DNA of 64,000 nucleotides from Oscheius sp. JU75 (GCA_037178855.1 JASJZC010000006.1:496001-560000); one strand, 5' to 3'; positions 38,101 through 49,714 are shown, numbered from the stretch's first letter. The notes: a model not told the origin generated them from the sequence alone. Numbers and translations: made by a program.

Positions 38101-40170
38101 TCCAGAAACACTACCTACAAGGGCCGAAACGTGTTTGGAGTCACCAGACAAGCCACGGAGCCGCATTTCATCTTTGGCCAAGTATCTGTTCACTTTTTTG
38201 TCAAAGAATGGGTAATTTCCAGATCGAACTTGTCTGTAATGTCTGGTTCACAATCGAGCTCCTCCTAAGGTTCGCGTTCTGCCCCAGTCATCTAGGCTTC
38301 ATCAAATCGCCCTTGAATGTCATTGACATGGTCAGTTTTTGTCCATTTTGGGATTGACATGGAAAAAGCAGGTTGCCACTCTGTCATTCTACGCCGACGC
38401 TATCTTCATTAGACTGTGGGAAGATGCTCCGAAAGATGTAATGGAGTTTTTGTCTATGATTCGGTATGAGTTCTTTGAAGAGTTATAAACCGGTAGTATC
38501 CAGAATATTCCGACTATTCAAGCTGACCCAACATCATAGAGGACTACAGATTCTGATCCATACCTTCAGAGCTAGTGCGAAGGAATTGATATTGCTGGTG
38601 GGTCTTTGGAATCTCTATCTCTGTCTTTGAACTTTCTCATAGTGGAGTTAGACAGTCTCTTGACTATCAATAACTGCCCAGTCTCGTCTACTGAACTGTC
38701 AGAGTCTGAACGATGAATTTTTTTATCAGCTGACTTTCTGAGCTTTACCTCAGTAACTACACTTCCAGTCTCTATTGAGATTTTGGCTGTACCTTCAGCA
38801 CTAGACGGACATGACTGTCACTCTCTCGTTCTATCCCTAGCTGATCCATTGATTATCGAAGCGCCTACCTTGCCTTGTGTCGTGTCCATATAACTGTTCC
38901 AAGGTGGTTACTGGAACGACCCGAATCACTCGACTAGCTCTCACTACTGGATTAGTAATTGCTGGACAGCTCTGTACTGTGTCACATACTCTGTCGCTAT
39001 GTAGAAACTTGGCCGCTTTCCCAAGGCTGTTCAATAGTTCACACTGTCTCTCGACTACGAGTTGACTACAGCTTGATTATGACTACTTAGCAGGCGTATA
39101 TCTTTGTCTTCTTGAACGTTTCTTGACATTCATATCACCGTACTGTCTCTCGACACTCTCACAATTCCAATACCCTGTTCTCTGACCATTTCTCTTCTCA
39201 GACTACTTGACTACCTTTCTGTCTCTCATTCCTGTTTCCCCTGACTGCTCTACAGTCTAGACTGTCTCTCGATTACCACCCTATTCAGGTCTTCTTTCTC
39301 ATCCTCGGAATCGTCATCTTTGCTGCTCTGGTCTACTATGCTGAGAAGATGGAAGTCAATCCGGACAACCAGTTCCAATCCATACCTCTCGGACTGTGGT
39401 GGGCTATTTGTACCATGACTACGGTATCTTGACTCTCCTTTACTGACGAAAATCTTGGCTGCAGGTCGGCTACGGTGACATGACACCCCACACCTCCTTT
39501 GGAAGACTGGTTGGAAGTCTTTGTGCAGTGATGGGTGTCCTGACCATCGCTCTGCCTGTCCCTGTTATCGTGTCCAATTTTGCCATGTTCTACTCCCATA
39601 CTCAGGCAAGAGACAAGCTCCCGAAGAAGAGGAGAAGAGTTATACCGGCCGAACAGGTAGTCGAGAGACAATCATATAGACTAGTACTGTTCAGATCCGA
39701 CTCCAAGCCAGACGACATGCAGCAGTTCTGGACACAAGCTCTGTCCCTCAGAGAAGAAGTGGAGCCATGCCGACTATTGGAGACAGAGAGAGGGAAAGTG
39801 TAGAACTGCCTTCAAAGACTGTCTCGAGGAATGATAGGGAGATGGATGAGAACAAGAAACCACTGCTGGCTTCGAGTTCAGAACAGAAGACAGGGAGTGA
39901 CTCTTGCTCTAAAGGTAATAGAGACAGAGAGACAGAGAAAGAGAAACAAAGAGACAGGGAGATAGAGAGACAGAGATACATAGAGACAAAACGGCAGAGA
40001 GGCAGAGACAGTTTCCCACACTCTCTCTTCTAGGACCCGACCAGAACGGAACCTCTCCCTGTCCCAAAAGGTGTGGAAGCTCCAGCTGTGTAGATACAAT
40101 GGTCAAAGCCTCACCTACTAATAACAACGCGACAGGATCTGTCTCCTATTCGACTACCGTAATCCCTTAA
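32195..40170 (+). CDS. egl-36: Shaw-type (Kv3) voltage-gated potassium channel
   Basis: Six-helix Kv channel of the Shaw class, setting repolarisation in nerve and muscle. Exons 32195-32270, 37309-37487, 37584-37925, 38008-38181, 38223-38330, 38372-38463, 38504-38597, 39289-39423, 39465-39656, 39695-39914, 40034-40170 total exactly 583 codons. N terminus [19 protein letters not shown]1 domain [19 protein letters not shown] and [16 protein letters not shown]1 in exon 38008-38181; S4 [19 protein letters not shown]; pore split by an intron, WWAICTMTT then VGYGDM, giving the TVGYGD-type selectivity filter; S6 [14 protein letters not shown] with the PVP bend. The C-terminal tail is Ser/Asp-rich. 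A TTTTCAG acceptor lies three bases before the ATG. Intron 1 is 5.0 kb and holds repeat copy 2. Whether this is egl-36 or another shw paralogue is not resolved by eye. Confidence 0.92.
32310..32665 (+). repeat. Dispersed repeat, copy 2 of 3
   Basis: Same family as 14930-15295 and 42940-43295, sense to the Kv gene within its first intron. Nearly identical to copy 3 from about 32420 onward (CGTAAAATCTCGGGTACCGAT ... TATATAATGG ... fold). Confidence 0.85.
32548..32631 (+). ncRNA. Candidate structured RNA core (copy 2)
   Basis: Same fold as copies 1 and 3. Here the outer stem has AGCGGT against ACTGCT, a C-to-U change that keeps pairing as G-U. The inner stem CCCTCAGACCA with TGGTCTAGGG is longer than in copy 1. 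Ends in TTTTT. Confidence 0.4.
32666..37308. other. Remainder of Kv intron 1
   Basis: 4.6 kb without a supported exon. Contains TCTCTGTCTC runs (35440-35485, 36293-36390), GAGACAGAG runs (36580-36620) and a B-box-like GGTTCGATCC at about 35782 not set in a tRNA fold. Alternative 5' exons or enhancers may lie here but none are visible. Confidence 0.4.
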
Positions 40171-40333
40171 AGTGTCACGGGTACCCGCCAAGATATCTTT
40201 ATCATTACAGTTAAATGTGATCGCATATGTTTATTTTTCAAAACAGGAACTATACAGGTATCTCTTTGATAAAATATCATGGCACGAAATGTTCTTCTGA
40301 GCCCGTATGGGTGATATGTGATGACAGCCTCTT

Positions 40334-41070
40334 CTAGAATCTTCCTGACTCTTTCCATCTTCTGGAAGCGTCACAGATGTAGACGGCCAGAGTCCAAAGG
40401 GAGAAGAGCTAATACACAGACAGTTACTGAACCAGTACTGAGCTTACCAATGGTATGAGCCATCCGGCAAAAAATTCCGAGGGGATCAAGGCAACAATGA
40501 TGAGGAGGGTACTGATTCCGTACAATAGAGAGGCCAGAGAGGTTAAAAACTTTTCCTGAAACAGTCATTGTCATTTCTACTGTCACTCAGCCCACCAGAA
40601 TCGGAAAGTTGAACTTGTAAAACGAGTCCATGATGCCAAAGAGACTACAGAAGGCTAAGATGATAGTGATGATGGCGAAGAAGACGTTGACACAGATGAC
40701 AGAAAAGATTTGAAAGAAGCTGTGCATCCTGGAACAATTAGTGTCAAGTACACTACGTGGTTTGCTGATTGAGGCAATTATTATGATTCCGGTCAATTGG
40801 GCGCCGATCATACGCGAAAGGCAGACTTACCTGTAGGTACATTGGGTCCAGACTGGATTGGGAAAACAGTAGCTGTTGGCAAAGGCTGTACCAAGACCGA
40901 GAAACTGAAAATGTTGATTGTCCCTCTCTCTCTCTCTCTCTCTCTCATTTTCTGTCTCTCAGCCTCTCTGTCTCTCTGAATAAACTCACAATCTCCGCCA
41001 GCCGGTAATAGTTGTCCTTGTCATCCAGAAATCCCCGATTGAAGCGTATCGGGGGCCCACTATGATCCAT
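40334..41070 (-). CDS. Four-pass membrane protein (claudin/PMP22-like topology)
   Basis: Exons 40990-41070, 40831-40904, 40596-40728, 40448-40555, 40334-40408; 471 bp, exactly 157 codons. Cytosolic start MDHSGPPIRFNRGFLDDKDN, then helices around FLGLGTAFA, FFQIFSVICVNVFFAIITII, LTSLASLLYGISTLLIIVAL and LFSLWTLAVYIC, with a short first extracellular segment holding two cysteines (NSYCFPNPVWTQC) as in claudin-like proteins, but the usual W-x-W-C-C signature is not seen. Short basic tail (RRWKESGRF). It converges on the Kv gene; the two stops are 163 bp apart. Family assignment is by topology only. An AATTAGTTCAG acceptor lies nine bases before the ATG. Confidence 0.65.
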
Positions 41071-42749
41071 GATTGAAAACTGAACTAATTGGAGTGGACA
41101 GCTAGAGAGGATAAGCTCGAAGTAATTGCTGGCCTAAAGAGGCGCTCCCGGATACTCACAACTCGATGGGCTCGCGTGTGAAATGACAGCCCGAAGGGGT
41201 GTATTCCGAGCGCGCTGCAACGCACTGCCTAATTATGCATGATAGCCTAGTGCTAATGCAAGTTGGGAAGCAGAAATTTCTCAGGATAGGATTATAAACT
41301 GGGTGGGAAAGATTTGGAAAAGAAGGACATATGGAGAGACAGAGAGAGTGAGATAAAGAGAGACAAAGGTACAGCAAGACAAAGAGAAGAAACAGAGAGA
41401 CAGATAAACAGGGTGACAGTGATACTGAGAGACAGAGAGACAGAGAAAAAGGGAGATAGAGAGACAGAATGAACAGTCTCAGATCGATTGCTCTGTTTAC
41501 TGTTAGTGCCTTGATAGGGCAGAGAGGCTTATCACTTGTGGCCGCCGAGCATCCCAAGACAGCTGATTGCCATCAACTGAGTACAGAAAGAGAGTAAACA
41601 TAGTGAGAGGATGGAAAAACTATAAGAACAAGAGAAAAACGGGGGGTTATGGCTAGCCAGGCCCTTATGAATAATCTAACGCCAATGATTTCTTCTCGCA
41701 TTCATAGTGTCCTGAGGAGAAATCCTCGGTCAGGAGATCATTCTGTCTCTCTGTCTCTTTGTGGTGGTGTCTGCTGTCTGTCTGTCTCTCTCTCTCTATC
41801 TGTCCATTTTTCTGTCTGGTGGAACAATATGGAAAAATGTGGACTGCATGGGATGGGCTAGAGGACGGCAATTGGGCAAGATGACTCATCCTTCGGCCGA
41901 AATGAATATGATTCTGGCTATGATATTCAAAGCAGGAAAATTTAATGAACTACTGACAAAATCCCGACCCTATCTGGCCTCTAAATTCTCCCCAATACTG
42001 AACACTAGACCTGGTCAAGCGTAAGAGCCGAGAGAGGGAGGGAGAGCCTCTAAAGAATGGGCTCGGATTTCATCAGGTGGAAAGTCAGTCAATTTGTTCC
42101 AAGTGCTGAGGAGAGCTATAAAGGGGTGAAGGGAGAAAGAAGACGCGGGGTCAGAAGAATGATTCACATCTCATAACTCACTATACAAACATGAAGCGTT
42201 TTTGGAACGGGGCTGTTTAGGCTTAGAGAGAAGTTCTTACAGAGAGACAGAGATATATAAGATAAACAAAAAATTACAGAACATTTCCTCAAAGACTTTG
42301 GGGGCAATTTTCTGTCATTGTCACTGTCTCTCAGTGTCTTAATCACTTCCTCTCTTCCCTCTATCTAGCCTCATTAATTGTCTGTTCCCGCCAATTTTTG
42401 TGTTTTCATATTGTCTTCTTGCTACCAGTAAAACCACCCCTCTTTCAGAATTTCTTTACCCTCCTACTCACCCAGACGCCTTCTGAAGAAACTGCGGTTC
42501 TTCTCATCCCCCGGATCATATATCAACCACACTTTCTAACTGCAACTTTCGCCCAAGACATCTCCGGAGAGAGATTGTTTGGCTAGGCATTCAATTTCAG
42601 AGAAAAGTTTCTGGCGTCAGTTTCACAGCCTTTCGCAAGTCTGAGAGCCCTCTCCCTCCTTCAAATAGTCTCCTTTCTGGCAGTTGTTTCTCATTCAGGA
42701 ACGCACCTTTGTCTCTCTCCTTCTCGGTCTTTCTCCTAACTCAGAAAAG
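41071..42749. other. Intergenic, GAGACA-rich
   Basis: Dense GAGACAGAGAGACA words at 41330-41465 and TGTCTCTC words at 41740-41810; no exon supported. TTTCCTAACTCAG at its right end is the presumed SL acceptor of the next gene. Confidence 0.4.
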
Positions 42750-43645
42750 ATGAAGTTTCTGCTCGCTTTTGTCTTCTTCGTTGCTTTGATCATGGTCGTC
42801 GAGGCCCACTTCCCGGTCTACAGCGCCTTCACCATGGAAAGGAAACCTGTGGATGTGGTGAGTTGACAGAGAGACAGCAAAGCTGCAGTAACAGGACACA
42901 CTGACCCAGTTTTTATACCCACTACCATTTTTGAATCCAACCATGTTCTGCAAAGCTGTAGCCCATGTCAAAATCTAAAACATTGTAGAATATCATTTTG
43001 CTCTAAAGCTCTTTCCTATGCCGAGCCATTTAGTTTTCGTCTTCCGTGTCACATCCGTAAAATCTCGGGTACCGATAGAATCTGCATTGTCAACCCCGTA
43101 CCATCTTCCGCCGGTCAATCCCCATATATAATGGACACTGGGCCTTCAAGACAGCTTTCGGGCTCAAGTGATCGTACCAGCGGTGCCCTCAGACCATGAT
43201 CGTTGTAGAACGAGTTTACCGAAGTAGCTTCGAGAATGGTCTAGGGAGAAATACCGCTTTTTGCCAAAGGAGAAGGGCTCTGGCCTGGCTGTTGTCGTGC
43301 TGGAGCTGTATTTCCTGCGAGCCTTTGAAAACACTTTCTAATACAAGAACATCCATCTTTGGAACTTCTACAGTATGCAATGGGGGGTGTGAAGATCACG
43401 TGAATGAATCACATCAAATTTCCAAATGTGGCTCACCAAAATGTTGCGTGAGAAGTTCATTTGTGTAAAGGTAACAGTGACGTAGCTCTCCCATAGTCTT
43501 TGCTGGTCGACGAGCTTTTAGTGCTAGCAGTAAAAAACAAACCCGAACTCAATGAAAAATTCAGTTCCGACTCCTATCGGCCATGCGGAACAATGTACAG
43601 AAGAAGGCTCTCTGGCAACAACTTCAAGCGGACTATGAGGAATGA
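42750..43645 (+). CDS. Small secreted peptide, 62 residues
   Basis: Exon 42750-42857 encodes a clear signal peptide (MKFLLAFVFFVALIMVVEA) and HFPVYSAFTMERKPVDV; exon 43565-43645, in phase, adds FRLLSAMRNNVQKKALWQQL and QADYEE before the stop. The mature peptide is about 43 residues with no cysteine and basic/amphipathic character. A CCTAACTCAG acceptor precedes the ATG by five bases; AATAAAG lies about 30 bp after the stop. The 707-bp intron holds repeat copy 3 in sense. No family recognised; neuropeptide-like or antimicrobial roles are only guesses. Confidence 0.65.
42940..43295 (+). repeat. Dispersed repeat, copy 3 of 3
   Basis: Intronic, sense orientation. Very close to copy 2 over its last 230 bp, less close in the first 120 bp. 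Confidence 0.85.
43179..43262 (+). ncRNA. Candidate structured RNA core (copy 3)
   Basis: AGCGGT (43179-43184) pairs with ACCGCT; CCCTCAGACCA with TGGTCTAGGG; same two small hairpins and closing TTTTT as the other copies. Confidence 0.4.
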
Positions 43646-43811
43646 TCACAGGATGTGCGAGAGGGCGTGATCTCAATAAAGTGTTGACACGATTTCAGAG
43701 AGACACAGAAACAGAGAGCCAGATAGACAGAGAGGCAGCAAGCAAACAATAGAGTAACCGGGCTTATTCATACTTGTTTACGTGGTATTTGCTGTTGCTT
43801 CTTCGTCTCTA

Positions 43812-44940
43812 TCAGATCTGCTCGTCGTCCGTCTGCTCGATCGTCGCCGTCTGTGCCGCGATGATCGGCTCGTAGCTCATCGGAGTCTCGGGAGTCGCAG
43901 CCCGCTCCGGAAGACACTTCTTCAGACAGGCCGCGATGTCGTCGTACTGGGGCCAATCGACATCCTCTGCTTCCTGGCACGTGGTGTAGTAGTCGTAAAG
44001 CTCTTCCGGCTGCTGCTTGCACAGCTTGGGAGCCTTGCAGACCTTCTTCCGAATGGCAATGTCGTCTGGCTTGCGGAGACGCGTCCATGGCAGGATTCCC
44101 TCACTGAGCTCGATGATGGCGTAGAAGAGGCTGATCAGATCGTCCATTGGGCCCTGATCCTTGCGCATGTGGACGTTGAGAGAGACGTAGCGAAGAGTCC
44201 CGCGGAAGCCGGCCGACTTGCGTCGCATCACTCTGCCATCGGACTGGAAAGAGAAAATACACATTGTCTCTGTCTTCAGCGACTAACCTTGTACTTCCTG
44301 CTGAGTCCGAAATCCACCAAGTAGATCGTCCTGTAGGTACTGGGTGCATTTCCACAGCACATATTTCCCGGCTTCACGTCCCGATGAACGTAGCCGGCCT
44401 CGTGCAGCAGTTTCAAAGCTTCCACGCCCTGCAGTCCAACTCGAATGGCCGTCTGTGGCTCGAGTCTCTTCCCAGGGCTCCTCTTCCTCAGATCCGAGAG
44501 GCTATTGCCAAGGAGCTCCATACAGACGAACACGTAGCGTTCCGGCAGGCTACCACTGGCAAACAGGAACGGAAAGTGGCCTTTTTCCTGCAGTTTAAGG
44601 AGAATCTGCTGCTCGAGGATCATGCGCTGGGGCTCGTGGTACTTGGACATGATCTTGACTGCCACGTGGATCTTCTTCTCCTTCCAGTAGGCTAGAACAC
44701 GCGAAATTAGTCTCGGTTTGTATGTGTGTCTCTCTATCTCTCGGTCGCTATCCACTAACCTTTGAAAATCTGCCCATATCCACCAGCTCCGACGATTTCG
44801 ATCAACTTATACTTGTGATGGAGGACTGTTCCGAGCGGGACCATCGGCTCCGACTTGGATGGACGTAGATGCAGCGGTCTCGGGAGAAGAGTCGGGTAGA
44901 GCATTTCATCCTTGCCGCCGTTTTCTTCCCTCTGGCTCAT
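43812..44940 (-). CDS. CK1-superfamily / tau-tubulin-kinase-like protein kinase
   Basis: Exons 44760-44940, 44288-44691, 43812-44243; 338 residues. Glycine loop VGAGGYGQIFK is completed across the first intron; VAVKIM supplies the catalytic lysine; HRDVKPGN is the catalytic loop and VDFGLSRKYK the Mg-binding motif; FRGTLRYVSLNVH is the CK1-type substitute for the APE region, and DDLISLFYAIIELSEGILPW is typical of the TTBK branch. The end is a short acidic tail (TIEQTDDEQI). The family is greatly expanded in nematodes, often with germline/sperm expression. All catalytic residues are present, so an active Ser/Thr kinase is expected. Confidence 0.9.
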
Positions 44941-45053
44941 TGTAGAGTTGCCAGTGAAGAAGAGACAGCTTCCAATTAGAGGCGACGCTGACAATTTGAG
45001 GGAAAACTACTGTGGGCTATTCATTATGGAAAACCAATTAAGAGCATTTTGCT

Positions 45054-46630
45054 ATGCTTTTTGCAACTTTTTCTCTCATCGTTTCCCTGACCTTGTACCT
45101 TAGTCAGCTGTCCCTTACCAAACCTAATAGAAACCTGTTGCCATTTTCGTCTCTTCCCAATCGGGCCACTTTGTGTAACGTCGTCTTTAAAGGTCTTTCT
45201 GTCCCGATGGGTGTTCTACCCTTCCACCTCACGGACACTATCTTCGAAGATAGCTTCTCACTGCAAGCAGACTTCGGCCTCTCGATACTGAATCAGCTGC
45301 CAACCAATGAAACATTTGTGTTCTCTCCGCTGACCTTGGCCCTGGGACTGGCTATGATTCATTCTGGTTCAAGAAACACAACGAGAGAACAATTTGAAGA
45401 GCCACTGCGTAAGTCTGACACTTTCTTGGCTGTCAATATATCATATTTCAGGATTTGTCAGGACCTCCTTTGACCCAGCTAACTATACAGACTCTCTTCA
45501 CGACCTTTATGCCTCTCAAAACTTGACAGATGGCGCTAAGGTCCAAATGGCTAACTATCTGTTCATAAGGCAAGGTGTCTCTGTGAATCCGGACTTTGTC
45601 GAAGAGGCCAAGAAGAACTTTTTCGGAGACGTGAAGTTTATTGACTTTGGTGATTTGAAAGCTAAAGAGGTGAGTCTCTGTCTCCCTCCTTTTACTTACC
45701 TTCTTCCAGACCATAAACTCCTTTATGGACCACTCGACTATTGGAAACATTCCCAGCATTGCCGATACGTTTGCTCCAAACTCTAGTATGTTTTTGGCTA
45801 CCGCCCTACACTTTGACGCCAAATGGAAGAATCCCTTCTATAGAACAGCGACAGTGACCAGTCCCTTCCATATGGATGATGGGAGTATAATCTATGTAAG
45901 TTTGATCCTGACAGATAGGCAGAGACAGAGACAGGATACATTGTGTTTTCAGTTGCCCCTCATGCACAGTACGGACGAGTACCTCTACGGAGAGACTGAC
46001 AAGTGGAAAGTCTTGGGACTACATTATGCTAATCAGAACTTTGTTCTGAACCTTATTCTATCCAAAACCGAGTGAGTCATAAGGAAATGGCGGACAAGCT
46101 GTCTAGTTTCCAGATCAGATATCAGTAGTCTCAGAAAACCATTTCCGATCCAAGGGACTGATCTTCGCGACCTTTTGAAGAATCTAGAGTATCAGGAAGT
46201 CTCGGTATAATCATGTTCTTTGTACAAAGAGACAGATAGAGAGCGAGACAGAGTCACAGAGTGACAGACATTTTTCAGGTTACTCTACCACGATTCAAGG
46301 TCGACTACTCTTTGGATCCCCGGCCGTATTTGGATTCCCTGGGTCTCTCTTCAATTTTCAGGAAAGAGGCTGATTTGGGAGAAATTGCCCAGGGTCTCTT
46401 TGTCTCTCAAACTTCACAACGAGCGGTCTTTTCGGTAGATTTCTGTGACTATTTCAATAGAACGGTTTCAGGTCGATGAAGATGGGACAAGACTCTCTCC
46501 AAAAGCACCAGTTAAGTTCTTCTCCGAGTTGATTGGAGATGAGCCGGCTGTCTTTCGAGCAGACAAACCATTCTTTTTCGTCCTGACTCATCGAAATAGT
46601 CTGTTGTATATGGGACAATTTTACGGGTAG
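45054..46630 (+). CDS. Serpin with signal peptide and atypical hinge
   Basis: Exons 45054-45408, 45452-45669, 45710-45895, 45953-46071, 46114-46204, 46279-46434, 46472-46630; 427 residues. It starts with MLFATFSLIVSLTLYLS, a likely signal peptide (a later ATG at 45208 would lack it). Serpin blocks: ETFVFSPLTLALGLAMIHSG, ANYLFIRQGVSVNPDF, TALHFDAKWKNPF, LPRFKVDYSLDPR and the C-terminal RADKPFFFVLTHRNSLLYMG. The reactive-loop exon starts VDEDGTRLSPKAPVKFF; the hinge lacks the small-residue run (AAA) of inhibitory serpins, so it may be non-inhibitory. Related to the serpin at 56535 but with a single loop exon. Confidence 0.9.
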
Positions 46631-48322
46631 AACTGATTTGTAATAAATGTCTTGTATTTGCCTGTCTTTCTCTTTGTCTACTTGACTCTCTGTTTTTCTG
46701 TCTCTCTGTCTTCCTCACCCTTCCAACAGAATGATCATGATAAGAAATACAACTCCTGTACTCTTCCCATGATGTTACTCCCTCTCTCATTCCCTCCGAC
46801 GGTGATCTTCGTATCCAGACAGAGGGGCTGAGATGGTCAGTTCCCATACACGTCTCTTCTGAATGCTCAGATTCAATGCTCTCACGTGGTCTGTATTTCG
46901 AGACGTTTGATCTAACATTGCTCACAATTATATAATTGTGAGAAATGTTCACCGTTTTTCATAGTATGAAGACGTAGGAAATTCACTATAATTTGTTGCT
47001 CACGACAAAGCCCGTGCCAGATCGTTTTTCACCCAACATATAGATTAGGTGACTCTTGAAGGGAATGAAAAACACATGTAACTAGCAAATGTCTCTGTCT
47101 CTCATTTCCAGTACCCAATTATATCAACAATTCCACCCAAACCACCTCTATAGTAGAAGTTCAGGTACCCGCTCCACTAGTCAAGCGTCTCTGGTTATAT
47201 CCGGCCCCTTGACTCATTGATCCCTTTTTCTTCAATAAGCTCTTGATTTAGCTTCCTCATTGGTATCCTAGGTGGCCTAAATTAAGCCAATTACGTGCGT
47301 GAGAAGGAGGATGTTGTCCCAATCTAGGATTAATCTTCCAATCATTTTCCTTCTTAAAGTTTCCTGGTCTCCAACATCAGTCTCTTTTTTGCGATTCTGC
47401 TAAACTGAGGTCATAGCTAATATCCTATTTGCGAGAGTTATAGTCAAATTGAATAAGTACGTACTCGGCTTTCCTTTGTCCTTTGGCATGGAGCTGACTC
47501 TTTCCCTGCGATGAAGAGGTTAGTAAGTTGTTTGGACAGACAGAGAGACAGTGATAAAGAAATGAAGAGACAGAGATACTTTGATATGAGTATCGTGAGC
47601 TTTCAGAGGATCTAGACATCAAAACAAGTTTGGGAACCAGATTGTTGTCCCGATAAGTTACTTTCAAAGCGCCTGAATGGGAGTTTCAAATCTAGACTCT
47701 TGTCTACGTTCAAACGTAGTGGCATAATCGAGAAAATATTCTAGTACGTACATTTTGAAGTGAGGGAGAGGCTGGTAAACCTGATTATTATTAGGTTGAG
47801 ATTAAGTGAAAGTCGGAGAATTTGAAAAAAAAAAAACACTTTCTGTTCAATGGCGCCCTCTGGATTTGGGAAAGCTCGACTCAAAGTCATTCTTTTAAGC
47901 TCTTTTTGGCTCCATTGACGTATTCAATGCACTTTACAGTGTTTCTCTGGGGCTCTCAAGCTGTTCTTATCCTCATCCTCAGCCTGGAATGGTCTCTTGA
48001 CTCTCTCAGAAGTTTCAAACTGCCTCTCTGTCCCGTGTCTCTCTTTCTTTCAGTCCCATTATGTCCTGCTCTGTGTTCTGCTCCGTCCGCTTCTAGTTGA
48101 TATTTTATTAAGTAGAGAAGCACGCTCATAATAACTTGATGCGGAGATTATTCATACCGAGATATCGCGCCATTTTTTTTTCTAGAGTTTCGTTTTTGAT
48201 CGGGGGATTAGTAATTGACGCAGTGGTCTGATCTTTCTTACAGGCAAAAACAGAGAGACAGTCGTTCTTCTTAGACATTCTTTTGTCTTCTGACTCTCAA
48301 CGCCCTCAAGATTGTTTTACAG
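46631..48322. other. Intergenic, no gene recognised
   Basis: 1.7 kb; AT-rich with few hexamer words. A perfect palindrome lies at 46921-46942. The acceptor TTGTTTTACAG at its right end directly precedes the chemoreceptor ATG. Confidence 0.4.
46921..46942. repeat. 22-bp perfect palindrome
   Basis: CTCACAATTA followed by its reverse-complement half (TATAATTGTGAG overlaps the centre). Function unknown. Confidence 0.8.
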
Positions 48323-49577
48323 ATGACCACCAATGACACTGCATTATCAGACATCTGTTCTCTTGGTGCCAGACTAGCTGACTCTTCGACCTATCGTTTT
48401 GTTCTTGCCGCGAAGCTTTTTTCATGCGTATTCGGTCTCGTAGCCAATATTTATGTACTCAAGAGTGAGGTGAGTCCGGGAGGGAACACCGAAGAATAGA
48501 CAGAGAGACAGAGACAGCTTTCAGGGAACCAGATGGCTAGCCCATCCTAACGCGAAAATAGTCTACGTGGTACATATCTTCTGGGCCACCTACGTCCCAA
48601 TAGCCTTCTGTGTCCCAATGGGCTTTGATTTTGTCCGATTCCACATTCCACAGTCGGATTCCTGTAGCTATACTCTATCTCTTGTGGCCGGATTTTGGAT
48701 CAGACTCGTCGGAGCAGTCGGGAACATCACTCAAAGCTACACAATGTTGGCTTTTGCCCTCGAAAGGAGCCTGGCAACGGCATTTCCGGTCAAGTACGAA
48801 AAGGTCAAGTGCTCCCTGATGGGTTGGATTCTGGGTGGTGGAGCGGTAGGTCAAAAGTCTGGGACAGAGACAGATACGGTTCAGATGGTCGTCTCCTTCA
48901 CCCACATCGCTGTACTCTTGGTCCTTCCAAACGACAAGTTTGAGGGACGGAGCTTTGTGACATCCATACTCACACCGTTGAACTCTAGTAGTTATACTGT
49001 AAGTGTCTCTCTGTCTCTCTGTTATGTTTACCCGTGTTAACTATCTCACTATCTTTTTGTCTCTCATTCCCAGATTCCAGTTCCATCTCTCAGTAATGAT
49101 GTACTTGGAATGTACTACCGTCTCTATCTTCACATTCAATCTAATAGTGAACCACATCCAGAAGAAGAAGATGAAAATAGGAGAGATTAGTCACAAGTAT
49201 CAGGTGAGTTCCCAGCAATATAGGGAAGAAAAAAAGATTCAGATCAAAGAAACAAGTAAGCTCATTAAGTCTCTACTTCCCTGTTTTTGGGTGCATTTCG
49301 TCATCTTTCTTATTCCGACTCTGGGTCTCTCGATTAGGAGGAAAATGACACCGCCTCTGGATCCGATAGGAAACACGGAATGGATCGAGTGCTTGTCTAA
49401 TGTAAGTGACAGTAACAGTGACACTGACTTACGCCTATTTCCCAGTATCAACTCTACTCAATCGTCATGCCAGCAGTAGTCCTGATGCTCCGACACCGAG
49501 ATCGAAAGAAGACAGTGGTCAATAGTCATCACGGGATGGAGAGTCACTTCGAGCAACTTTCAGTCATGTTCAAATGA
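48323..49577 (+). CDS. Serpentine chemoreceptor (nematode Sra/Srab/Sre-type 7TM GPCR)
   Basis: Exons 48323-48469, 48525-48845, 48885-48998, 49081-49401, 49446-49577; 344 residues with seven hydrophobic segments. The third helix ends FALERSLATAFPVKYEK, the E-R signature of the Sra superfamily; loop 3 ISHKYQVSSQQYREEKK leads into helix 6; the tail HHGMESHFEQLSVMF matches the aromatic His-rich end of the family. ATG directly follows a TTTTACAG acceptor. A ciliated sensory neuron receptor by family; ligand unknown. Confidence 0.82.
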
Positions 49578-49714
49578 ATACTTTCTCCTATTCTCTGTGT
49601 CTCTCCGAATGGAACATTCTCGAACAGTCATCTCCTCATAAAAACCATCCAGTATTTGCCATAGGTGGATCTGTACAAAAGGAGTATCAGTCAGCAGGAC
49701 GGGTTCTCTCAGAG

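Noticed and set aside
43768-44598. Several frames over 80 codons on both strands across the kinase
   Set aside because: Shadows of the GC-rich kinase exons; only the minus frame with HRD and DFG motifs is real.
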